DNA of 64,000 nucleotides from Polytrichum commune. Its lineage: Eukaryota > Streptophyta > Polytrichopsida > Polytrichales > Polytrichaceae. Below are positions 35,853 through 47,462 of the stretch, one piece after another; within the stretch, counting starts at the first letter, position 1, and every line of letters starts with the position of its first letter. The stretch is from positions 39,819,554-39,883,553 of the forward strand of contig OX485803.1 of NCBI GenBank assembly GCA_950295325.1, given 5' to 3'. The translations under genes were made by a program, and so were the position numbers. The notes beneath the pieces are model-generated. The model was given only the letters and a program-made list of their open reading frames with translations. It did no database searches and had not been told where the DNA came from.

Positions 35853-36060
35853 GTGTGAGCGTAGAGCGGAGAGCGGAGAGCGGAGAGCGGTGATTGGAGA
35901 GCGAAAAATTTAGATTTTATTGGGTAATTTTAGGAGAAGCCGTGCCTATTTCCGTGGATTTAGGGGTAGTTTGAATTTAATTTGTTGGAAAGGCACCCCA
36001 TTCCCGTGGACATAAGAAACCTGAATTGTTCGAGAAACCAACGGATCCTATAGGCGTGGA
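35853..36060. mobile_element. End fragment of the methyltransferase-bearing transposon family
   Basis: GTGTGAGCGTAGAGCGGAGA with further GGAGAGC units, then AT-rich DNA with two CCGTGGA words, resembles the inward-read right end of transposon copy 1 (13597 downward). The matching partner end was not found. It is a third family member or a solo end. Confidence 0.5.
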
Positions 36061-36382
36061 AGATTCCATTTGTTCTCAAACATCCTAGAGTCTAGGTTTG
36101 AAATGTTTCATATTAAATTAGGGCTGACGTCACCAATTGAAATCAAACATAAACATATGATGAATAATTTAAGTGTACATAAATGATTTCCACAAAGTGA
36201 TAAATTGCGCCAAGTAGGTTGGGTACTATTTCCAAGTACGATTAGATTTCAATAATTACCATACACAAAATATTTGATTGGCCGAGAAAATGTTCATGAA
36301 GATAGGTGCCAAACTCAAGACTTACAAAAATGTGTATTCAGTTCAAGTAGCTATATACAACCATCCTCTACTTTATTTCCAT

Positions 36383-36883
36383 CTACACCCTATCGGCCGG
36401 GCATGTCCAATATGGGTAAAATAATTCAAAGATCATGCCATATAACTCCTCTGCACACCAGCAACTCTCCAATTCATCCCTTAGCTTAGCCAATGAACGC
36501 AATGATAAATCCCCCAAGTCCGACATAAGAATCCTCCGCGAAATTTTTGAGCTGACGTGGCGGCTACGAGAGAACCACATCATGTTCATTTGAAATTGTG
36601 TGATGAGGTTATGTTCGCGTGGCAAACACACCCTTAAGTCTACATTGGGACCCATGGCGTATTCATATTGAGCCAAACGAAGAGCATTGTACTCCACACT
36701 TTTATCCACAACATTTTTCCATGATTTGCAACATAGCTTCAAATCGTGGATTAGCGACAAACGACGGTGGGTGTCCAATACCGTCTCCCGGCTCGTATCC
36801 ACATTTGCGGCACCCACCAATAAGTTGGGAACTAAGACTGACAATTGTACATCTAGGTCCAGATGCAATACAAGTGGCTCCAT
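36383..36883 (-). CDS. Uncharacterised ~166-aa protein (LCCKSWKNVV motif)
   Basis: The first ATG on the minus strand is at 36883; an earlier open TTG codon is at 36892. The protein has 'VLDTHRRLSLIHDLKLCCKSW', 'NALRLAQYEYAM' and a C-terminal 'WCAEELYGMIFELFYPY'. An alpha-helical region with a conserved-looking Leu/Cys/Trp pattern recalls the region after an F-box, but no F-box is present. Codon use looks coding and no stop occurs across 500 bp. It lies about 320 bp from a transposon end, so it may be transposon cargo. I do not recognise the family. Confidence 0.45.
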   Translation of the reverse strand: MEPLVLHLDLDVQLSVLVPNLLVGAANVDTSRETVLDTHRRLSLIHDLKLCCKSWKNVVDKSVEYNALRLAQYEYAMGPNVDLRVCLPREHNLITQFQMNMMWFSRSRHVSSKISRRILMSDLGDLSLRSLAKLRDELESCWCAEELYGMIFELFYPYWTCPADRV

Positions 36884-36989
36884 GACGTGCAATTAGAGCG
36901 ATCTTCCACAACCTGATGAACAAATGATGAGGTACACAAATGAACTCAAAAATCAAGTAAATTTTGGCCAAGAACTTAACCTCAACCCA

Positions 36990-38170
36990 AAGACTCAAGA
37001 ATGCTTAAAATTCACAAGAGCCTTAACCTCATATACATGAGCATACAATCTGAAATTTTTGGCCAAGGCCTTAACCTCACACACAAGAGCCACTAATCTG
37101 ATATGTTTGGCCAAGGACTTAACCTCATATACAAAAGCCTACAATCACAATTTTTTGGTCAAGCCCTTAACCTCATATAGAAGAGGATACAATCACAAAA
37201 TTTTGGCCAAGGCCTTAACCTCACATACAAGAGGCTACAATAACAAATTTTTGGCCAAGGCCTCAACCCCATATACAAGAGCTAACAATCACAAACTTTT
37301 GGCCAATGCCTTAACCTCACACACAAGAGGCACTAATCTGATATGTTTGGCCAAGGCTTTAACCTCATATACGAGAGCCCACAATCTGAAATATTTGGCC
37401 AAGGCCTTAACATCACATACAAAAGCCTACAATCTGAAATTTTTGGCCAAGGCCTTAACCTCACACACAAGAGCCAACAATCTGAAATTTTTGCCAAAGG
37501 CCTTAACCTCACATACAAGAGGCTACAATCACAAATTTTTGGCCAAGGCTTCAACCCCATATACAAGAGCTAATAATCACAACTTTTTGGCCAATGCGTT
37601 AACCTCACACACAAGAGCCACTAATCTGATATGTTTGGCCAAGGACTTAACCTCACAAACAAGAGCCTACAATCTGAAATTTTTGGCCAAGGCCTTAACC
37701 TCACATAAAAGACCATAGAATCTGAAATTTTTGGGCAAAGCCTTAACCTCACATACAAGAGCCACTAATCTGATATGTTTGGCCAAGGCCTTAACCTCAC
37801 ATACAAGAGGCTACAATCACAAATTTTTGGCCAAGGCTTCAACCCCATATACAAGAGCTAACAATCACAACTTTTTGGCCAATGCGTTAACCTCACACAC
37901 AAGAGCCACTAATCTGATATGTTTGGCCAAGGACTTAACCTCACAAACAAGAGCCTACAATCTGAAATTTTTGGCCAAGGGCTTAACCTCACATACAAGA
38001 CCATAGAATCTGAAATTTTTGGGCAAGGGCTTAACCTCACACACAAGAGCCACTAATCTGATATGTTTGGCTAAGGACTTAACCTCACAAACAAGAGCCT
38101 ACAATCTGAAATTTTTGGCCAAGGGCTTAACCTCACATACAAGACCATAGAATCTGAAATTTTTGGGCCA
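36990..38170. repeat. 48-bp minisatellite, about 23-24 copies
   Basis: The consensus reads ATCTGAAATTTTTGGCCAAG, then GCCTTAACCTCACATACAAG, then AGCCTACA. It has small variants (CACTAATCTGATATG, CACAAACTTTT), and higher-order blocks repeat as groups (for example 37505-37720 versus 37790-38010). The period is a multiple of three, so both strands stay open and give spurious 16-aa-repeat ORFs of up to 219 aa. Confidence 0.95.
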
Positions 38171-38978
38171 TTAGAAGTGAGAGCATCCAAAAATCCTAAC
38201 CAAATCAACACCTGAATCCAACTTAAGAATAAGGACTACACATCTAGGGCCATCGGAAGTGAGAGCATTCACCTGAAACAAGGTTGACAATCTTGTAGAA
38301 ACGGAGTTGAGAGTCCGAGCACTCAATAGGTTGGAGTAGCACAATGCTTGGGCTTGAAAGTATTACATGCCGAAATAGGAGAGCATGTGCTTGGAGCGGC
38401 ACAATGTGAAAAGGGTGCACGAGGATGTGACCATAATTGGAAAGAGATATGCATTCAATGCATTACATTAATGGGATGAATCTGAACTTAACTATTGCAA
38501 ACTTAACTTAACTGAACTTAACCAATCACAACGCTTTGCTGCTTGGAGACTTCGTCCATGTTGTTCTAAATCTATCAATCCTAGTATCTTCGTAATCCTC
38601 TCATTTTCTAGGAATGCTACGATGTGAGCGGTGAGCAAATCTTGTGAGCAGAAAATGTTAGTTTAAAACTCTATTGTTGGAAAGTTAGGACCCTTATGAC
38701 TGTGGATTTTGCACATATTCCAAGCTTGATTTTGAATGTTTGAGAGTTATGGACTCTATTACCGTGGAAATAGGCCAACATTTCCTATTCATAAAGTTAA
38801 TAGATTATTGAAACATAGAAATATTTTAATAAAATACAAAATTAGGGCTTACATCACTATGACGTCAAAATTATAATTACCAAACTTGTGAACTATAGTT
38901 TATATTACGGTATATTAAATAATATTTACTATTTGAAGAAAACATGAAGGAGGTTGGCGTAAAAAAATTCTCCACATA

Positions 38979-39340
38979 CAGTCTACCCTCTATTAATGTT
39001 ACACCTCTAAGTGTTAACCATTTCTAAATGTTAAATGTGTTAATTGTTAACAAAATGGTGTTCCCTTCTTTGTAAATTTGACTCTATAAATGTTAACGAA
39101 TGAAATACATTCATACTTCACCCATGATTTGTAAACTTGATATTGAAAAAAGTTTTGATTGGGTTTGCAATTTTGTGAATGGTATTCTCTCACAAGTAAT
39201 GTTCACAATTGCTTATAGTTAGAACATGTTAAGATTTGTATATTGCTCAAAGATGTAATTTTATAATTGTTAACTGTTAACACCTTTATAAATTTTAACT
39301 TTGATTCACTCCCGAGGGTTAATATTTATAGAGGGTGAAC
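38979..39340. mobile_element. pogo-type MITE
   Basis: TA-CAGTCTACCCTCTATTAATG at the left (TA at 38977-38978) and a decayed inverse ATTTATAGAGGGTGAAC at the right enclose AT-rich DNA with many GTTAAC words. CAGTC-starting ends next to TA are typical of pogo-type miniature elements. The right terminus is imprecise. Confidence 0.55.
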
Positions 39341-40455
39341 AAAAATGAAGAATGCAATGCGGGTAGTATGAATTGGAGTGTGTTGGGTGGTATGCAACAA
39401 GTATTATTGAATACTTATGATTCAATGAAACAAGGAGGAGGTGTGTGAGGCAACAACTTTTTATTGGAATGGGTGGATGCTACATTGTTTTGTGAGTAGC
39501 GGTTAAGATTGTGAGAAGATGGTGGACTAAATTCTCTTTGGAGTATGACGACCACCACGTGTAGTGTGATTTGAGAACAACGAAAACTTGCATTCAATGA
39601 GACAATTGGAATATTGAAAACCACACCACACTTTATTAATCCAAATACCGACCAATCAAACCAAAAACCAATCAAACCAAAATTCAATCAACCATGAGGT
39701 TGTCACTACTAGATTCCCTACTTCCAAAGATACTACCCTCATGGCCGCCCTCATCGGAAGTGGAATCTAAGCTATTGCACTCATTATCCACCTCCGCAGA
39801 ATGGTCGAAGAAATCTAAGGCACGGGGGTCATAACGTGGAGACGGGGTACTAGCTTCGGTAGGAGAAGGTTGTGCCGCTAGTACCATCGCCATATCATGG
39901 GCATAGATAGGCAATGTGAATCCCATGGTGGGAGTACCCAACACATCCGCTCCAACGCCAAGTCTGAAAATAAGCACGAAAATTGTAAGAAAGAGGATGG
40001 AAAGTGTAAAAGCTGAATGGACAAGGAAAATAAGCGAAGAAGGTCATCATACTCACTTACTGCGAGGGCTCTGGCCTCGATCGCTTCAAGGCCGGCTGCC
40101 TCTTCTGCGTGCCTTGTGAAGCTTGCGTGGAAGCAACAACAATGGATGGAGCCTTCACCGCAGGCTTAACACTCTTAAGTGGCTTAAGGACACGGTTGAA
40201 GGTGTCCTCATCCTCCTCAAGAGCAACGATATGGCGCCCAAGCTGCCTGCATGCATGGATAGAAGTCCCTGTTGCGGAGGAAATCTTAGCAAAGGGAAAG
40301 AAAAAAAAAACTTAGAAATTGAAAACTAGGATATGATGGCAAGTGAAGTAGGACATACCAACGCCTGCATTAACGTCCACCACAACTTGTCCAATGTCCG
40401 TAGTGGCCATTATCAAGGAGGACATGAAAGAAATATCTTTCTCCCGGGGACCACG

Positions 40456-41996
40456 TGTGAGCCCAAAATGGTGCCCACATGTGGTGATTAACTCTTCGAA
40501 ACCAATTTTTATTTGACTTTGATGTGTTATGATTATTCACAAAACATAAAAAGAGTGAAGTGTGGTGTGAATTTAAGTTTAGGCATTAGAATGTGTTGTG
40601 TGATTATTTCAAGGTTGAATTCAATAAGAGTATGCCTTGATAATGTGAGTAGGGGGTAAGGTGAAGCACGGTGAGCTCCGCGGGTTAAATGCCCACTTTT
40701 GGATCCACCTTGTTAGTTTAGGAAGAAGGAAGCTTGGTGGATGGGGATTAGTCCCTACTTTGGAGGAGAAGGTTAAAGGATTGTGATTGGGGGTGCTAAT
40801 CCTCTCACCCTATCCTCACCTCTCTCTCCCTCTCTCCCTCTCCCTCTTTGCTACTTAAAGTGTTTTTTCTCTCATTTTCCTCTCTCTCCATCAAGCGCTC
40901 TCAAGGGAGCAAGCTCTTAAGAGCTTGAGCCACGTGTGTGGGTTATTAGTTTTTAGTGAAGTTAGTTAGTTAAGCTCTCTCTCAATGCCTCCCAAACGAG
41001 TGAGCTCTTAGAGCTTGAGATTGCCTAGGAGGATTAGGTAGTTGTTAGCGAAGTTAGTGTGGTAGATTAGTTCATTAGTTAAGGAGAAAAGAAAAGAAAA
41101 AAAATAAAAAATTAGAGAACATTTGATTAGGGGATAAGGTGGATGTGCTTAAAGGCAGCTAGGTACTGTTACCGGCTCAGCTGGTCGAAGGCATCAGATT
41201 GCAGCTCGGTTGTTACCAGGCTCAGCTGGTCGAAGGCATCAGATTGCAGCTAGGTGTTGTTACCAGGCTCAGCTGGTCGAAGGCATCAGACTGCAGCTCG
41301 GTTGTTACCGGCTCAGCTGGTCGAAGACATCAGACTGCAGCTCGGTTTGTTACCAGGCTCAGTTGGTCGAAGACATCAGACTGCAGCTCGGTTTGTTACC
41401 GGCTCAGCTGGTCGAAGGCATCAGATTGCAGCTCGGTTGTTACCGGCTCAGCTGGTCGAAGGCATCAGAGTGCAGCTAAGCTGCTTAGTGGCAAACCATC
41501 ATTAGGAAGTTTAGGGGTTAGTAAGGCTGAGCCCAATTAGTGGGTGTTAGCACATTAAGAACTCAATCACAATAGGCCATTTTAGTGGTGGCTAAGTAGT
41601 TAGATTCATTTAAGCTAGTTGGTGCCACGTGTGGGTTGTATGAGTGTGTAACCATTGAGAAAAGTGTTTTTCAACACTTGCACCTCTTGGTCAAAATACT
41701 CACTTGCATTATTAATGGAGAATGTGGAAGATTCTTGCAATGACAAGAAAAAGGAAGTGAAGATTAAACGAGCAAGGGGAATGTCCCTAAGGGCATGTGT
41801 GGCTAAAGCCGCGGGTTGGACTCTTGAGAAAGCCAAGTCTACCACAAGCCAAGAGGCTAACATTAATAAAACACAATGAGTTGAAACGACCTGTGAATGT
41901 TACCTTGCACATGGTTCAAGGTTGTAGGAGATACATGTGATTCTCAAAGCCATCACCCGGACTAGGACGCTTAAGGGGGGTGGTTTTGGCCTCACA
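40456..41996 (-). mobile_element. Solo LTR (Ty3-like family A), fossil, in methyltransferase exon
   Basis: TGTGAG...CTCACA ends, 1,541 bp, with a perfect 5-bp target duplication CCACG at 40451-40455 and 41997-42001. It is the reverse complement of the LTR at 46499-63847 over most of its length. The perfect target repeat and high similarity suggest a fairly young insertion. Only the LTR is left. Confidence 0.93.
41165..41480. repeat. ~54-bp minisatellite inside the solo LTR
   Basis: About six copies of a unit with GGCTCAGCTGGTCGAAGGCA and CAGACTGCAGCTCGGTTGTT. The sister LTR (47030-47330) has a different minisatellite at the corresponding place. Confidence 0.9.
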
Positions 41997-42234
41997 CCAC
42001 GCCAAGCTTTGGAGCCGTCCATGAGAGGAGTTGCGGTATAATTCATAATCGCATCATCCATGTCGAGCTCAATGCCAAGAGCCTTGAGCTCATTGGCATC
42101 GCGAAGGCGAAATGACGAGTGCCGGGGCCGCTTATCAAGGTCGGATCCAATTGTTTTCATGGCACGAACAAGTAGTACAAAACACTATATTCGTTAATCG
42201 GAGACTTTGGAAAGTCTCAAAATAAAATACGCCC

Positions 42235-42480
42235 ATAGTTTGGGATGCCAATATTGTGAACATATGGAACTTTGGGAACATGACGGTTTACAAATTCGTC
42301 CGCGAAGAATATTCACAGGGCTAAAAATAGCAAGTCTTCATATCATAATATAAACATGCACTACACGTGGAAAAAACAATCGAATCCCAAAATCAAATAG
42401 TATTATGTCATTATAAAGTTTAGGATGCGCATCCCATACATAAGGGTCTTATGGGATTGTATGGCACATCCCAAACGTAT
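42235..42480. mobile_element. Short MITE-like element with GTTTGGGATG ends
   Basis: GTTTGGGATG at 42238-42247 is inverted as CATCCCAAAC at 42467-42476, with additional internal GGATGCGCATCC symmetry near 42423. It is AT-rich and non-coding. No convincing target duplication was found, so the class is open. Confidence 0.45.
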
Positions 42481-42577
42481 TTATAAATTTGAATATTATA
42501 AATACATTATATAATAATTGCAATAATACCAAATCTATAAAGTTCCCCTATGTTGAGCCATTTAATTCCAACTTATG

Positions 42578-45500
42578 TTATGTTTCCCCGTCTCCATATT
42601 CCGCTTCATATCCATTCTCGGCTTCATTTTCCATAATTGCAATACGTGCCAGGTTGTCTTTGGCAAAATCTATATGTTTTTGGGGGATGGTCATTGTTTC
42701 CGATTTAGAGCCCTTACGCGGTTTCCAAGCACAAAGTATTGTATCCGTGTTTATCCAAACCGGTCCATATGCTGAGTCCACTGTCTACTTGAAATTCTTT
42801 TTGGTGTCCCACCCTAAATAGGTCCGGAGAACGTTCTGGTCTTTGGTGCTAGGACGGCAATATTCCACTTCAATTTGACGAAAGTTGGGGCTAGTTCGGA
42901 CAAAATTGGGTGAAGACAATGCTTTCACCAACCAAATTGGTTTGGGGTGCTTCTCATCTCATGCTCGTACGAGGACCATATACCCTTCATGGCAATCAAC
43001 ACCCACACGAAACGACGGTGCTGGCCGATTGCGCGCTGGACCAACGTAATGTTCGTCCATTGTGAACTCTTCACGGACCTCTCCATTATCGAAGAACATC
43101 GTGTCGGACTCGACAACTGTCAAACGACTTTGTGGCCAAAATCCTTGTGTCAAAGTTATACGTGTGTCGCCACCAAGTGTCATCAAGGCTGAGCGAATGC
43201 GATCCCAATACACGATCAACAGTTCATAAGTATCCCTAACACGTTTGGTAATGTCTTCCTCACACAACTCTTTCCAATACTCAATGAATCCGGATATGCC
43301 TTTGATGATTTCCAGCCCATTCTTCATGGGGTCGGGTTTGCAAGGCTTCGGATCCCCATCCGGAAGCAAACATTTCCCATCCTCGTTCTGACGCCACACG
43401 AGTATACCATCATCTGGAGACCAATTAGGAGATGTGCACAAAAGCTTAAACTGCATAGCCGGGACACCATCATCCCTCATATAGAAGCGGAATTGTTGTG
43501 CTTTCGTATGTCCCACCAAACGGTCCTCTCCCTTTAGCATGTATGGCTTGATGAAGGCCTTGAAATTCGGTACTTCCTCAATCATGTGCGGGATCACGGG
43601 CACATTGTCCAAATCCATGTATGATTTCATGAGAAGCGGTATGGTGGGAAAATCCTCTTCATGCAACTTCATACTCCAACGTCCAAATGACGCATCAATG
43701 TCGTCGTGTGTATGTTCCACCATCAAGAAAGACACAAACACCTCTTTGAATATACCTTTTGCCACAAGCAATGACCAAAAACAAAACACATATCGACATT
43801 TGTTGTCTTTAGCACAATTATCAAGTTGAACATGGAGAGTTGGAGGCAATGGTTTTGCACAAATGGGTTCTGTAGGTGGTTCCGGCAATGCCGACATACA
43901 AATCTCCTTCCCCTGAAGCACTGCCTCATAAAGAGGTGTCGTTCCACAACCATCAAAAAGGACACGGGAAGAGTGAATCGGCGGTTTCTCAAGATCGCGC
44001 AAGAGTTTTGCAAATGAACCAACCGTGTGGTTGGCATCGCCAGGGTAAAAATCCAAACCATAATGGGCATATTTAACGTCCCCATGGCCGTGGGCGATCA
44101 TACCTGCGAAAAAAAAACGATGGATGAACAACAAAAATATGGGATAACCACTCAACGGACGGATGAAGTTTGACATATGCCAAACAAACCCAAACACATT
44201 GGAAATCCTTCCAAACACATTTGTGATTCCATACGAACCTGTGACAGCTACGGGCAACTTGAAGAGACCATCCGTGGCTTTTATTTTGCGTGCATAACAA
44301 GGGCACGCGGTTTTGGCATGGTCCATTTTATCATGGATGACAGTAAGGACCTCCGCATGCCTCATTATCGATAGTGCACGATTCTTGTAGTAATCTTGAC
44401 GGTGGGCCTCCTGCTTGTTGACATGCTCAATGTATTTTCTTTGGTGTCTAGTATGGGATTCTGTGCCTATAGGATGGGCGTCTCGAAGACCTTTGTATTT
44501 TTCACAAGCCCTACACCTGGCAAACTTGTCCCCGGGTCTTTTCAAAATGTACTCTGCAAACTGTTGGTTTTTAATTACACTCAACTTGGACAAAGAAATG
44601 TGTTCACATCCAGCTTTGCGACCCACTTCGTTTATGTCCGTTAAGATGTTCTTCCATTTTGTGCCTATGGGCAACACCATTTGAACAACTTTCTCCCCGG
44701 ACGACAATGTCCTCGTCTTGTGAGGCATTGCATTAGCCAACGGCACTGTGATGGTGGAGAGTGTCGCGGACGCTTGGAGTGTAGCCTCCCTAGGTTTCTT
44801 GGTGCCCGAGTTGCCATGAAATCGAGAACGGCGACCCAACAAAGAATACTTCCTAAACCTATAAAAATCAGCCTTGGAGACTGCATGGATGGAATACCAT
44901 GCAGTGCAACACACTTCCACATTCTCAAGGGTAACCACCTTATTGCCGTGGGTGTCAACGTGCAAATTCCTGTGGACCTCAAGTTTTTTTGTTGACCTCA
45001 TACGAAAATCTGCAAGCCACATCTCTTGACGTAGGGACTTAATTTTTTCCCGCGAAAAAAATTGGCAACATTTCTTCGCGCAACAGTCCTTTGTGGACAC
45101 TTGACGGATAGAGTCCTCTCCAAGTATGCAATCCCGTCTACGTTCTTTTTGTCTGCCAGACACGCGACTAGAATCGTATTTGCGCAGACCTTTCCGAGGA
45201 TGTCTTGCGGCCAACAAAGCTGACTGCGTTTGCTTGTGCCGTCGCCCATGATCCCACAAGCTTACTTCTTCATGGAGAACTCGACGCAGGGGCCATCGCC
45301 GCAAGGAAAATCTCCAAGTCAACGGGACTTCCAATGGAAGCAAAGAATTCAAGATGCAAACACCAACATCATCCAATCCAAGGGGATTGGCATCAATACA
45401 TTCAAGGGGATCGGAGTTTCTACAAATGCCATTTGCCACAGGGACACCATCTTCGTTCAGAAGAACAACATCAAGGTCCACCCACTGCTCCCTCCCGAAA

Positions 45501-45709
45501 CCGGCACACAATGGAATGTCGTCGTTACCATCCCCAGAATGTTGGGAATGTTCCTGCCCTTCCAAGGAGTCATGGGAGGATGAATCCCCAGACACACCCA
45601 GGACGTTAACCCCCCGAATATCATCCTCCGATGGCGACGAGAGGCGACATTCCGTATCCGACGATGAAGCATTCGTCGACAACTCAAATGCACTATCTCC
45701 CATATCCAT
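42578..45709 (-). pseudogene. DUF7869-like large protein, candidate transposase (two in-frame stops near the 3' end)
   Basis: The 916-codon frame 45709-42959 is open; the same frame reads on to 42578 across TGA (42959-42961) and one TAG. The N-terminal ~150 residues are acidic and low-complexity. The middle has a Cys-rich/basic part ('CCAKKCCQFF') and 'CRACEKYKGLRDAHP', a zinc-ribbon-like pair. The DUF7869-type core has 'LHVQLDNCAKDNKCRYVFCF', 'FLMVEHTHDDIDASFGRW' and a C-terminal WLVKAL / EVEYCRPST region. The D-N...K-N-x-Y plus H-T-H-x-D-x-D pattern resembles an RNase H-like DDE core, so a transposase is plausible but not shown. The family is known to me only as uncharacterised. It is on the same strand as, and next to, the methyltransferase-like gene. 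Confidence 0.6.
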
Positions 45710-45877
45710 CGCCCACCCACCTCAAGACGCGAACATGGAATCACCACAAGTCGAAGTCAATCACAAAGACGGCAAGAGTTTAGTCTCCCTAAGTCACAAT
45801 CCAGAACAAGTCACAGTGGGGATATCCAAACGTTCGTCTGCATATTGGCACGATGTTGTTTGAGTTGGGCATATATA

Positions 45878-46465
45878 CGAACGGGCGTTCGAATGTTCCC
45901 TGTCATACTGTATGTCAACTAAAACATGGACCGTATCCATTGTGGAGGGATGCTTGTTGTATGCATACACAAAACTTCCGAGTCAGTGACGCATATGAAT
46001 GTCTTCTTCCATGTGCCCCCCATCCACATCCCTCGCCCATACTCTCTATATGTGGGGCAAATGGAGCAGTTTCCCACATCCCGAAGTCATGATCTAGAGA
46101 CATTCCTTGCATTTATTCGACCGCACGTTCGTATCTATGTCTCACATTTTGTTGTGAATACATATATAAATGTGTGCATGCCCAGGGAGGTGTCCTGAAT
46201 GCATCGCTGAGACTTCCATGGGGAAGTCACGAACGCCCGTTCGTGAACTCTCGCACGTCATATGTGTATCTGGTGAACTCGATGCTACTTAGGAACTTCC
46301 GTTTGCAAACTCGTATAGATATTCCTTCCCCTTATAATCCTGAGTCTCCGGATGTTCAAAATAAGCGGTGACACTTCCGAACGGACGTTCGTAAACTATC
46401 CAATGTCATTTGAGGATGAACCATCCTCCGTCTCCGAGTTTTCAATGTTTACGAACGCGCGTTCG
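45878..46465. promoter_or_regulatory. Cluster of five CGAACG-NN-CGTTCG palindromes
   Basis: Sites lie at 45878-45891 (spacer GG), 46118-46131 (one arm mismatch, CGACCG), 46230-46243 (CC; arms extend to TCACGAACG), 46378-46391 (GA) and 46452-46465 (CG). A half-site AAACGTTCG is at about 45829. They fill the 5' flank of the DUF7869-like gene. Repeated dyads of fixed geometry suggest dimer binding sites for a transposase or repressor. Confidence 0.7.
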
Positions 46466-47029
46466 TGGAATATTGCCCATTACCAGTGAATGCCGGACTG
46501 TGAGGCCAAATCCACCACCCTTAAGCGTCCTAGTCCGGGTGATGGCTTTGCGAGTCACATGTATCTCTTACAACTTGAACCATGTGCAAAGTAATTTTAT
46601 GTCCAAAAGAACACATATTGTTTCCACTCATTGTACTTTATTAATGTTAGCCTCTTGGCTTGTGGTAGAGTTGGCTTTCTCAAGCGTCCAACCTGTGGCT
46701 TTAGCCACACATGCCCTTAAGGACATTCCCCTCGCTCGTTTAATCTTCACTTCCTTTTTCTTGCCATTGCAAGAATCTTCCACATTCTCCATTAATAATG
46801 CAAGTGAGTTATTTTGACCAAGAGGTGCAAGTGTTGAAAAACACTTTTCTCAATGGTTAAACACACTCATACAAACCCACACGTGGCACCAACTAGCCTA
46901 AATGAACATAACTTCTTAGCTACCACTAAAGATGGCCTAATGTGATCTAGTTTTTTATGTGCTAATACTTACTACTTGAGCTAGCCTTGCTAACCCCTAG
47001 ATAGTCTAAATGAATTGTTGCTAGGCAAC

Positions 47030-47330
47030 CCAACTGCCTTCTGATTCCAGTCTCGGGTGTGGTCTAACCTCCAAGCCCAGCTGCCTTTGATTCCAGTCCC
47101 GGGTGGTCTAACCTCCAAGCCCAGTTGCCTTCTGATTACAGTCGCGATGTGGCCTGACTTACCGAGCCCAGCTGCCTTCTGTTCCAGTCCCGGGTGGTCT
47201 AACTTACCAAGCCCAGCTGCCTTTGATTCCAGTCGCGGTGTGGCCTAACTTACCAAGCCCAACTGCTTTCTGTTCCAGTCCCGGGTGATCTAACCTCCAA
47301 GCCCAACTGTCTTCTGATTTCAGTATATGA
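47030..47330. repeat. ~57-bp minisatellite inside the LTR
   Basis: About six units of GATTCCAGTCCCGGGTGGTC, TAACCTCCAAGCCCAGCTGC, CTTCT. It lies where the sister LTR at 40456 has its own, unrelated-looking minisatellite. Confidence 0.88.
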
Positions 47331-47439
47331 AGTTATAATACCCGAATGGGTATCCCAACCACTAGTTGCACCCTAATCCAAACTCTCTCCTTCCCTAATC
47401 ACATGTTTTCTAAGTTCTTTTTCTTTTTCTTTTTCCTTG

Positions 47440-47462
47440 CACTACAACAGATTGGGTATTTT
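47440..47462. repeat. CACTA left terminal inverted repeat
   Basis: Twenty-three bases identical (inverted) to 63203-63225. It is followed by ATGACT-type subterminal motifs from 47463 to about 47720 (TGACTGGGGATGACTAGTGAC and others). Confidence 0.95.

Larger units (their letters stand above)
39684..42171 (-). pseudogene. Beta-class N6/N4 amino-methyltransferase-like gene, copy 2 (split by solo LTR)
   Basis: Three exons are inferred on the minus strand: about 42171-40359, interrupted by the solo LTR 40456-41996, then 40268-40061 and 39963-39684. Key blocks are 'FVLLVRAMKTIG', 'SKAWRGPREK' (split at the LTR target CGTGG), 'GQVVVDVNAGVG' and 'TSIHACRQLGRHIVALEEDE', with an acidic C-terminal exon containing 'LPIYAHDMAMVLAA'. 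The motif-I loop keeps the x-A-G-x-G pattern better than copy 1 (NAGVG versus TTATG). Splice phases equal those of copy 1: phase 1 in the last Gly codon of motif I, with donors GTATGT and GTAAGT. The upstream exon with the DPPY-like motif was not found; a MITE and the DUF7869-like gene occupy that side. It is non-functional as it stands. Confidence 0.7.
38610..46498. mobile_element. Transposon copy 2 carrying methyltransferase-like and DUF7869-like genes (right end not seen)
   Basis: The left end AGGAATGCTACGATGTGAGC is identical over its first 30 bases to copy 1 at 6022 and stays similar for about 160 bp. As in copy 1, a methyltransferase-like gene on the minus strand ends about 1.07 kb inside (39684). 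Further in are a DUF7869-like gene (minus) and a palindrome cluster. A Ty3-like element enters at 46499, and the right end probably lies beyond the window. The extent given is therefore a minimum. It is inferred, not shown, that the DUF7869-like gene belongs to this element. Confidence 0.55.

Noticed and set aside
37059-38006. 16-aa-repeat proteins of 219 and 91 residues
   Set aside because: The 48-bp minisatellite has a period divisible by three, so all frames stay open on both strands. No independent sign of coding.
41199-41540. Ser/Gly/Arg repeat ORFs in three frames
   Set aside because: They are translations of the ~54-bp minisatellite in the solo LTR.
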